In this document: positions 6,216 through 11,450 of the stretch, one piece after another
How positions within the stretch are numbered: position 1 is the first letter of the stretch
How the letters are laid out: each line of letters begins with the position of its first letter
Source: Myxococcales bacterium
GTDB taxonomy: Bacteria > Myxococcota > Polyangia > Polyangiales > Polyangiaceae
Assembly: GCA_020430865.1 (NCBI GenBank)
Contig: JAGQIY010001502.1
Span: forward strand, 1-11,450
Direction: 5' to 3'
DNA: 11,450 nt
Notes under the pieces: generated by a model
Seen by the model: the letters and a program-made list of their open reading frames with translations, nothing else
Told to the model about the DNA's origin: nothing
The model's database searches: none
Translations under genes and position numbers: made by a program

Positions 6216-8434
6216 GCCTGATCAAGCGTCACCTCTCCAACATCGTCCTCGCCGTGATCGCGCTCGGTCTGGTGGTCACTCTCGTCGTCACGCGAGGTAG
6301 TGTCACGACCACCGAGCAGAAGGCACGGGAGAACAACGTGCTGAAGGCCTTTCGGGAGCCAGAGGTCACGCGCCTTGAGTTGCTACGTGGAAAAGAGCAC
6401 GTCGTGCTGGTGCGGAGTCAGCCTGCGGATTCCGGGATCGACCACTGGACCTTCGAGCAGCCCTATCAGGAACGCGCGGACGACGGTGAAGTCGACGACT
6501 ACGTGAGCACGCTGCAGTTCGCCGAGGTCGCTCGGCGTATCAAGCCGGAGGAGGTCGACCGCGCGGGCTTCGGGCTCGAAGAGCCCAGGCTGACGATTCG
6601 CATGCAGATGGGCGCGATCGAGTACGAGCTACTGCTCGGAAAGAGCGCGGTGAGCCCGGCGGACAGCGCGTACCTCGAGGTGCGAGGCAAGGGCGTTCCG
6701 GATCCTGGTGTCGTGATCATCGGCAAGGGCTTGGTCGCGCAGCTGGATCAGGACGCTGCCCACTTCCGCACACGAGATCTCGTTCCTTACCTTTCCGTCG
6801 CGCTCAAGACGCTGATCCTGGACGGGGTAGGGGGGGAGAGGAGACTCGTGCGTCCGACGGGCGAGCACGCATGGGACGGCTGGCGCTTCGACGGCATGCA
6901 GGGCAACCTGCGGGTCGACAAGGCCAACCTCGATCACGTGCTCGGTCAGTTCGCGGATCTCAACGCAGAGAGCTTCCTGGACGTCAAGCAGGCCGAATCG
7001 CTGCTGAAGGATGCCGAGACGGTGCGCATTCGCATGGTGCCCAAGAAGGATACCAGCGCCATCGCCACGCTCGAAGTGGGCGGGGAATGTCCCGGCGGAA
7101 AAGGCATGGTCGCTCTGCGACGTGATCCGGATCCGCTGGCGGGCTGTGTTCCGAAGAGCCTGATGGGAGGCCTGGCCACGCCTGCCAAGGACCTGGTCGA
7201 TCGCCATCCGTTCGCTGTGCGCGCTGACGAGGTCGAGAGCTTCCTGATCGAGCAAGGCAAGCGGAAGCTCGAGATCCTGCGCAAGGACAACGGGTTCACG
7301 ATGCGTTCTCCGCAGAGCGGAGACATCGACGGAGCGCTGGGCAACGAGCGCCTGAAGCAGATCACCGAGCTGCTGGGGGAGCTGGTCCTAGAGCCCGACC
7401 TGGAGAAGCTCGGCTTGAAGCCGCCTGCTGGCGAAGTCGTGTTGCGCGTCGTGGCCAAGGACGCTCAGGGGATGGTCGAGCATCGGATCCATTTCAGCAA
7501 GCCGGATGCCGAAGGAAACGTCTACGTCCAGCGCGACGCGGATGGCGGCGTGCTCGAGCTCGGGCGTGAAGCAGCCCGCCTGTTGGCGCCGGATTCCACG
7601 CTGGTGCGCAAGCGTGAGGTGCTGAACCTCGACCGTCAGGATCTCAAGAGCGTCCACGTCGAGGCGGAGAGCCCCTTTGGTCACATCTCCCAGACCTTGA
7701 ACCGCGATCTGGACGGCACCTACCATCTGGTGAAGCCACCGAAGTTCGGCCATGACGCAGGGCTCGTCAGTGATCTCGTCGACGGCTTGCTCACGCTGAA
7801 CGCCGAGCGCTGGGTGGCGGACGACGATGATGGTAGCTTTGGCCTTGCCAAGCCCAGCGCGAGACTCAAGCTCGAAACGTATCCTCAGGGAGACAAGCAG
7901 GCGAAGACCTACGAGCTGGTCGTGGGGGCCGAGACGAGCGGGGGGGCATACGCCAGCCTGGCAGGCGATCCTGCGGTCTTCGTTCTGCCGAGGGCCACGC
8001 AGCAGGCCATGGAGACCTGGCTCATCGATCGCTCGCTCTTGATGCTGGACCCGAACGAGGTCGAGCGGGTCACGCTGAAGCGCGGGGATCAGACCTGGGT
8101 GATCAAGAAGGACGGCGAGCGTTTCGTGCTGGAGTCGGGGGAGCTGGCCGCAGACAAGGTCGCCCAGATCATGGACTCGTTCTCCGTGACGCGCGCCGAG
8201 GCAGCGCTCCACATCGGTGGCCCGCGGCCTCAGGAGGGCTTCCGACAGCCTGCTCTCGTGGTCGACGTAGTGCGGCTGCCCGCTCGCGGAGCTCGCTCCG
8301 AGCCAGTTCACCTGGAATTCGGTGCCGGCGATGCCTGGCGGGGGACGAGCATCTACTACGCGCGGCGTAGAGGCTTCGATTGCACGTTCGCCGTCGCTCG
8401 GGGGCGGTTACAGCCGGTGCTGGACTCGCTCTGA
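6212..8434 (+). CDS. DUF4340 repeat protein, fourth member of the Gld-type ABC cassette
   Basis: This is a 740-residue protein with one N-terminal membrane segment (about residues 10-27, NIVLAVIALGLVVTLVV) and otherwise an extracytoplasmic body. It belongs to the DUF4340 group that often follows GldG-like genes. By eye I find five degenerate modules of about 140 residues, anchored at V52, L198, V341, L478 and V617. Each has a short beta hairpin, an aromatic (W78, W224, F362, Y504, F638), a helix of the VDxxLxxLxxLxA kind, and in three or more a [FL]GLxxP turn (F120, L400, F543). The start is GTG at 6212, overlapping the GldG stop by four bases (GTGA), with GAGGAGG at 6198-6204 seven bases before it. 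Function is unknown. Position and coupling suggest a stalk or scaffold for the ABC complex. Confidence 0.9.
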   Translation: MSLIKRHLSNIVLAVIALGLVVTLVVTRGSVTTTEQKARENNVLKAFREPEVTRLELLRGKEHVVLVRSQPADSGIDHWTFEQPYQERADDGEVDDYVSTLQFAEVARRIKPEEVDRAGFGLEEPRLTIRMQMGAIEYELLLGKSAVSPADSAYLEVRGKGVPDPGVVIIGKGLVAQLDQDAAHFRTRDLVPYLSVALKTLILDGVGGERRLVRPTGEHAWDGWRFDGMQGNLRVDKANLDHVLGQFADLNAESFLDVKQAESLLKDAETVRIRMVPKKDTSAIATLEVGGECPGGKGMVALRRDPDPLAGCVPKSLMGGLATPAKDLVDRHPFAVRADEVESFLIEQGKRKLEILRKDNGFTMRSPQSGDIDGALGNERLKQITELLGELVLEPDLEKLGLKPPAGEVVLRVVAKDAQGMVEHRIHFSKPDAEGNVYVQRDADGGVLELGREAARLLAPDSTLVRKREVLNLDRQDLKSVHVEAESPFGHISQTLNRDLDGTYHLVKPPKFGHDAGLVSDLVDGLLTLNAERWVADDDDGSFGLAKPSARLKLETYPQGDKQAKTYELVVGAETSGGAYASLAGDPAVFVLPRATQQAMETWLIDRSLLMLDPNEVERVTLKRGDQTWVIKKDGERFVLESGELAADKVAQIMDSFSVTRAEAALHIGGPRPQEGFRQPALVVDVVRLPARGARSEPVHLEFGAGDAWRGTSIYYARRRGFDCTFAVARGRLQPVLDSL

Positions 8435-8451
8435 GCGGCTTTCATGCTCAG
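8431..8451. terminator. Weak inverted repeat between convergent stop codons
   Basis: CTGAGC (8431-8436) and GCTCAG (8446-8451) form a perfect six-base stem around a nine-base loop. It overlaps the stop of the DUF4340 gene (TGA 8432-8434) and the stop of the minus-strand small gene (8448-8450). There is no long T tract on either side, so as an intrinsic terminator it is weak. It may be coincidence. Confidence 0.25.
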
Positions 8452-8774
8452 TTGGGCAAGGACTTCTTACCGCTGCGCCTGTAGATGCGGTCCCAGCCGG
8501 TGCGGTAGGTGTCGGTCGCGACCTGGGCGGGTCCGGCGCTGGTGGGGCGTGCGCTCGGGTCGCTACGTTTCGCCTTACCCTGGACCGGGTTCGGGAGGTG
8601 CGTCTCGACGTCGAACAACGCTGGTGACTCCGTCCGCGGTTTCAGCTTCACCAGTTCCCCGAGGATTGGCTTGCCCTCCTCCAGAGGGCGCATCGCACCG
8701 ATCTGCAGGGTGTCGTCCTTGGCGCGCAGCACGTTCATGCCCTTGCCATCGTCGGTCGGTCCAGTCACCAGCAC
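8448..8774 (-). CDS. Small protein of unknown function
   Basis: I do not recognise this 108-residue protein. The reading frame looks coding: it has a compact N-terminal strand-rich part (VTGPTDDGKGMNVLRAKDD, then RPLEEGKPILGELVKLKPR and ALFDVETHLP), a Pro/Ser/Lys-rich linker, and a C-terminal GPAQVATDTYRTGWDRIY motif that looks conserved. No signal peptide or membrane segment is visible, so it should be cytoplasmic. The only usable starts are GTG codons at 8774 and 8768, with AGGA a few bases upstream. The frame stays open back to a stop at 8853-8855 with coding-like sequence but no ATG, GTG or TTG, so the real start is uncertain. It lies convergent to the Gld-type cassette with only 13 bp between the stops, and is expressed separately from it. 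A role in DNA binding or stress is possible, but nothing shows it. Confidence 0.7.
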   Translation of the reverse strand: MLVTGPTDDGKGMNVLRAKDDTLQIGAMRPLEEGKPILGELVKLKPRTESPALFDVETHLPNPVQGKAKRSDPSARPTSAGPAQVATDTYRTGWDRIYRRSGKKSLPN

Positions 8775-8956
8775 GACGTCCTGACTTGCCGGCTTGGGAG
8801 CTGGTACTGCCTCGACGCGCGACGCCTGGACCGCGTCCGTGCTGTTGCTCGTCTATTGGCGAGGCGCTTACGCCCGAGGGCTGGAGCCGCTACGACGGGT
8901 CATATGCCCGATTTCCTAGCACACGGCGCGGGTGCGGGTGAGGTCGGAGTGAGCCC
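8775..8956. other. Intergenic region upstream of the small minus-strand gene
   Basis: These 182 bp hold a minus-strand GTGCTAGGAA element at 8913-8922. Right after it is an ATG at 8903 whose frame closes after 11 codons. The stretch from 8775 to 8852 is open in the frame of the small gene but has no start codon. No clear hairpin terminator for the 8957-9814 gene was found. Confidence 0.4.
8913..8922 (-). promoter_or_regulatory. Extended -10-like element GTGCTAGGAA
   Basis: TG-C-TAGGAA on the minus strand matches the motif seen before other genes here. A start site near 8906 would lie about 130 bases upstream of the GTG chosen for the small gene, and next to the ATG of an 11-codon open frame at 8903. 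No -35 is evident. The call rests on repetition of the motif in intergenic DNA. Confidence 0.25.
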
Positions 8957-9814
8957 CTAATCGCCGGTCCGCTGACGCTGAGCGCGTGGCCGCGGGGGCG
9001 GGGGATCCTGCTCGCCGAGCAGTCGTATGTTCAACCCCAGGCGGTAGTCGGTGTAGTCGTCGGCGCCCCACTGCCAACGATACTGGATCTGGGAGTCCGC
9101 CAGGATCATGACCGAGCCGAAGTCGAAACCCAGCTTGCCTCGCGCGAACGGGGCGTAGATGCCGAAGCCAAGGTCGTCGTCGCGATCGTCGATCAAGAAC
9201 TCGAAGCCGAGGTCGATGCCGAAATGGGAGAGCGGGCCGAGGGCGCCGAAGCCCACGGCAATCGGGATACCGCCGCCGGAGCCGCCGGTAGAAGTCCAGT
9301 ACTCGAAGCCTGCGTCTGCCCCAATGACGCCTCCGAAGAGCCCCTTGCGCTTGCCTGCGAGGGTGGTGAAGTCGAGCCGCCCGTACCATCCCTGGTCGAT
9401 GCCAGGTGTCGCCACGCTCCCTGCGGCGAGGGAGAGCCCGGCGCGCAAGTCGTCGGGCGGTTTCACGCCGGTCTTGCGCTTCCGGCGCACGGTCAAGACG
9501 TCGGTTTCTTTTTTCACACGGTAATGGGCGTCGTGGAGCTCCTGCCCTGCTTGGCCTTTGGCGACGGCGGGCGGCGATTGTTCCTCGCCAGGTCCGGCGA
9601 CGACCAGCGGGGCCGTCCGCGTGGGCGGATCCGCGGCTGGCCGAGGCGTCGCTCCAGCGTCCTGGGTGTCTTCGGGTCCAGCGCCAGCAGCGGGCCCTTC
9701 GCCCTCGCCGGGAGCTGTCGCTTCCTCACCCCCCTGTCCGAGGGACACCCCTGGGTACGCGGCGCATCCGAAGACCGCCGCCAGGCACGCGAGACGCAGG
9801 CTGCGTTGGCTCAT
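8957..9814 (-). CDS. Secreted protein rich in amphipathic strands, putative outer-membrane protein
   Basis: I do not recognise a named family. The 285-residue protein starts with a signal peptide (MSQRSLRLACLAAVFGCAAYPG, with an alternative lipoprotein-like VFGC at Cys17). A low-complexity Pro/Ala/Gly/Glu linker runs to about residue 90. A basic patch VRRKRKTG follows, and then about 170 residues of alternating hydrophobic/polar strands rich in Gly and aromatics, such as GWYGRLDFTTLAG, AGFEYWTST, HFGIDLGFEFLIDDR, DLGFGIYAPFARGKLGFDFG, IQYRWQWG and YRLGLNIRLLG. That pattern is what a small beta-barrel of about eight strands would show, though the C-terminus ends in a charged tail and not an aromatic. 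The start lies seven bases after the stop of the SH3-domain gene with only a weak ribosome-binding site, so translational coupling is likely. The barrel idea is inference. Confidence 0.8.
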   Translation of the reverse strand: MSQRSLRLACLAAVFGCAAYPGVSLGQGGEEATAPGEGEGPAAGAGPEDTQDAGATPRPAADPPTRTAPLVVAGPGEEQSPPAVAKGQAGQELHDAHYRVKKETDVLTVRRKRKTGVKPPDDLRAGLSLAAGSVATPGIDQGWYGRLDFTTLAGKRKGLFGGVIGADAGFEYWTSTGGSGGGIPIAVGFGALGPLSHFGIDLGFEFLIDDRDDDLGFGIYAPFARGKLGFDFGSVMILADSQIQYRWQWGADDYTDYRLGLNIRLLGEQDPPPPRPRAQRQRTGD

Positions 9815-9821
9815 TCGAAAC

Positions 9822-10703
9822 CTACATGCCGATGGCGTCTTTGTAGACCCAGCCCTCGCTACCCGAAGCGTCGTACTTGATGCGATACCAGTTCTCGCTC
9901 TTTCCGGTCACGGTGACGCGCGTACCGCGCAGGATGCTGGCTACGCGGTCGCTGTCCTTGTCGGGCTTCGCGCGGATGACCGCAGCGTTCCACACCACCG
10001 TCGCAAGGCCGCTCGCGTCCTTGGCCTCGTCCTCGGGTTTCGTCTCGCTAGGTCTATTCCCGGGTGGAAATAGCTGGGCCTTGTAGAACACGGTGTAGGC
10101 TGTGTGCTCGTGGTCGACGCCATCCACGGACGCCGTCTCGAACTCCTTCTCCGCGCAGGCGTAGAGCTTGAGCGCGGGAGCTTCGGAGATGGTCGTGCTC
10201 TTGCCGCGCAGGATGCGCTCGATCTTCTTCTTCCCGAAGTCGATCTCGAAGCCGATGGACAGGGTTCCAGCAGCGTCCTCGGTTCCCTCGCAGTTGGCGA
10301 GGTTGAGCAGACGCGCCTCGACCGTGCTGGAGAGGTCCAGGGTGTCGCACTTGTCGACCTTGTTGCCGGCCTTGTCGCGACAGCTCAGCACCAGCGGCTT
10401 TCCGGGCTGCACCCTCGCGGTCTCGACCTTGTCGTCGGGCGCCTCGGGTTTGGGCGCGTCGACGGGCGCAGCCTTGGCGGCGGGCGGCGGCGCCTCCTCT
10501 TCCTCGGCGCTCTCCGCTTCGGCCGCGGTGGGCATCCGGTCCTCCGGAGGCGGCTCGGGCACGAAGCGCTTACCCGTCAGCGCCGGCAGCAGCAGTCCCA
10601 CGGCGAAACCGGCGGCCGCGATGCCGCCGATGCGCCCGAAATGAGGGCGATCCCGCTTGGCGTCGGGCACGTCGATCTGAAGCTTTTCCCGGCTCTTCGC
10701 CAT
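9822..10703 (-). CDS. Membrane-anchored periplasmic protein with C-terminal bacterial SH3 domain
   Basis: The 293-residue protein has a short charged cytoplasmic N-terminus, one membrane segment (about residues 25-43) and an acidic Pro/Ala/Glu-rich linker (about 48-100). A central domain of about 120 residues follows (containing AGTLSIGFEIDFGKKKIERI and LKLYACAEKEF). At the end is a bacterial SH3 domain (about 231-293: ATVVWNAAVIRAKPDKDS, SILRGTRVTVTG, WYRIKY, GWVYKDAIGM). Such SH3 domains usually bind peptidoglycan or peptides. The topology, an inner-membrane anchor with a long flexible linker and a periplasmic head, is TonB/AgmX-like. The central domain's strand pattern may be related to those C-terminal domains, but that is a guess. 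The start is well supported by AAGGAG at 10709-10714, five bases before the ATG. It leads a two-gene unit with the putative outer-membrane protein. Confidence 0.86.
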   Translation of the reverse strand: MAKSREKLQIDVPDAKRDRPHFGRIGGIAAAGFAVGLLLPALTGKRFVPEPPPEDRMPTAAEAESAEEEEAPPPAAKAAPVDAPKPEAPDDKVETARVQPGKPLVLSCRDKAGNKVDKCDTLDLSSTVEARLLNLANCEGTEDAAGTLSIGFEIDFGKKKIERILRGKSTTISEAPALKLYACAEKEFETASVDGVDHEHTAYTVFYKAQLFPPGNRPSETKPEDEAKDASGLATVVWNAAVIRAKPDKDSDRVASILRGTRVTVTGKSENWYRIKYDASGSEGWVYKDAIGM

Positions 10704-10721
10704 CGATTCTCCTTGGGTCGG

Positions 10722-10731
10722 GCCTTAGCAC
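10722..10731 (-). promoter_or_regulatory. Extended -10-like element GTGCTAAGGC before the SH3-domain gene
   Basis: TG-C-TAAGGC lies 18 bases before the ATG at 10703. A start site about seven bases downstream would leave a leader of roughly 12 nt that just includes the AAGGAG ribosome-binding site. No clear -35 is seen. Confidence 0.35.
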
Positions 10732-10800
10732 GACTCGGTGCGAGTGGGAAAACGCCCGGCAATCCTGGGCCCTTCCCCGCGTCGGAGTCGCTCGACGGGC

Positions 10801-10810
10801 GTGCTAGACT
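10801..10810 (+). promoter_or_regulatory. Extended -10-like element GTGCTAGACT before the Kazal-like lipoprotein gene
   Basis: TG-C-TAGACT is the best -10 match of the set. A start near 10817 would give a leader of about 15 nt containing GGAGG at 10821-10825, seven bases before the ATG at 10832. The -35 position (about 10782-10787) is poor. Confidence 0.4.
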
Positions 10811-10831
10811 GGCCCACCAGGGAGGTGGCTT

Positions 10832-11450
10832 ATGGCTTGGTTTCGGCCCTTAGGGGCGGTGAGCGTGACGCTCGGCGTGGCTCTGGCGGCGGGCTGTGGC
10901 GGGAGCGAGGACAACTCGCTGTTCAATGGCGCCGGTGCGAGCGCTGGCGCCGGAGGTAGCGCGGGGTCGAGCAGCGGGGCCTCGGGAGGCTCGAGCAACG
11001 GCGGCACTGCGAGCGGCGGCACTGCGAGCGGCGGCACTGCGAGCGGCGGCACTGGCAACGGTGGTGGCGCTGCCGGCTCCGGCGGGGGCACGAGCGGTGG
11101 ATCCGCGGGGAACGCGGGCAGCTCCACCGGCGGAAGCGCAGGGTCCCAAGCCGGAGGCACGAGCGGCAACGGGGCCGGTGGCAGCGCCACGGGGGGCAGC
11201 GCAGGGTCGACCGGAGGGAGCGGTGGCGCCTCCGGCTGCAAGATCAACGCTGACTGCAAGGACGCCGCGCTCTACTGCAAGAAGGACCAGTGCGGCGACG
11301 CCACCGGGAGCTGCGAGAAACGCAGCGAGGGCTGCACGCAGCAGCGGGACACGGTGTGCGGCTGTGATGGCGTGACCTACTGGAACAGCTGCTTGGCGGG
11401 ACGCCGCGGGATGAACGTCGCTGCCAAGGGTGAGTGCAGCGGCAGTGAGA
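10832..11450 (+). CDS. Gly/Ser/Ala-rich lipoprotein with Kazal-like cysteine module (3' end outside window)
   Basis: I translated this by hand; 206 complete codons are visible and no stop is reached. The signal peptide ends in a good lipobox, LAAGC, with Cys22. Residues 23-135 are almost only Gly, Ser, Ala, Thr and Asn, including tandem GGTAS units. A cysteine-rich region follows, with Cys at 136, 141, 148, 153, 160, 168, 176, 178, 187 and 202. From 176 it reads CGCDGVTYWNSCLAGRRG and ends KGEC, which is the bacterial Kazal-type protease-inhibitor motif. Lipoproteins with a flexible Gly-rich stalk and a cysteine module are common in Myxococcota. The product is probably anchored in the outer membrane and exposed. 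Whether it inhibits proteases is unknown. GGAGG sits seven bases before the ATG. Confidence 0.88.
   Translation, partial: MAWFRPLGAVSVTLGVALAAGCGGSEDNSLFNGAGASAGAGGSAGSSSGASGGSSNGGTASGGTASGGTASGGTGNGGGAAGSGGGTSGGSAGNAGSSTGGSAGSQAGGTSGNGAGGSATGGSAGSTGGSGGASGCKINADCKDAALYCKKDQCGDATGSCEKRSEGCTQQRDTVCGCDGVTYWNSCLAGRRGMNVAAKGECSGSE
11000..11054 (+). repeat. Tandem 15-bp repeat in the lipoprotein stalk
   Basis: GGCGGCACTGCGAGC occurs three times in perfect tandem (11000-11014, 11015-11029, 11030-11044), then a fourth unit matches for its first ten bases. It encodes Gly-Gly-Thr-Ala-Ser and keeps the reading frame, so copy-number change would lengthen or shorten the stalk without a frameshift. Confidence 0.9.

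Larger units (their letters stand above)
10704..10831. promoter_or_regulatory. Divergent intergenic region between SH3-domain gene and Kazal-like lipoprotein gene
   Basis: These 128 bp separate two divergent start codons. Each side carries a GTGCTA element a short distance before its gene (minus 10722-10731, plus 10801-10810) and a good ribosome-binding site (AAGGAG at 10709-10714; GGAGG at 10821-10825). Nothing else stands out between them. Confidence 0.55.

Noticed and set aside
7388..8311. 307-codon open frame on the minus strand inside the DUF4340 gene
   Set aside because: Antisense shadow; no motifs, signal or spacing to support it.
11000..11054. CRISPR-like array
   Set aside because: The units are contiguous 15-mers with no spacers and encode a Gly-rich protein stalk.
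10804..11259. Proline-rich minus-strand open frame opposite the Kazal-like lipoprotein
   Set aside because: It is the complement of Gly/Ser/Ala codons. The plus strand has a lipobox, ribosome-binding site and cysteine module.

Overview
This is GC-rich DNA, dense in genes, on both strands. The style suggests a member of the Myxococcota, probably a Polyangia-like lineage. The grounds are a formylglycine-generating-enzyme-fold (SUMF1-like) lipoprotein, a multi-PAS histidine kinase, a GldA/GldF/GldG/DUF4340 transporter cassette, and a Gly/Ser/Ala-rich lipoprotein with a bacterial Kazal-like cysteine motif. This assignment comes from gene content and base composition; no marker gene or RNA gene is present to confirm it.

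Layout. (1) Positions 1-2670, minus strand: a SUMF1-like lipoprotein followed 44 bp later by a histidine kinase with two PAS domains, which runs off the left edge. (2) A 130 bp divergent intergenic region. (3) Positions 2801-8434, plus strand: four genes joined by three stop/start overlaps, encoding an ABC ATPase (GldA type), an ABC-2 permease (GldF type), a GldG-like protein with a large extracytoplasmic domain, and a DUF4340 protein. Together they look like one envelope-embedded ABC machine. (4) Positions 8448-8774, minus strand: a small unrecognised protein, convergent with the cassette. (5) Positions 8957-10703, minus strand: a two-gene unit encoding a membrane-anchored protein with a C-terminal bacterial SH3 domain and a secreted protein rich in amphipathic strands. 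(6) A second divergent intergenic region of 128 bp. (7) From 10832 off the right edge, plus strand: a repeat-rich lipoprotein with a Kazal-like cysteine module.

Nearly every product is predicted to act at or beyond the inner membrane: sensing (kinase, SUMF1 lipoprotein), transport or mechanical work (Gld cassette), periplasmic bridging (SH3 protein with its putative outer-membrane partner) and surface display (Kazal lipoprotein). The observations most worth following are the approximately 140-residue, five-fold internal repeat in the DUF4340 protein, the tight coupling of the four-gene Gld cassette, the loss of the catalytic cysteines in the SUMF1-like protein, and a recurring GTGCTA promoter-like motif just upstream of several genes, which would make the ABC ATPase mRNA leaderless. 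No phage, insertion sequence, CRISPR array, tRNA or rRNA was seen. No gene-free stretch exceeds 300 bp.
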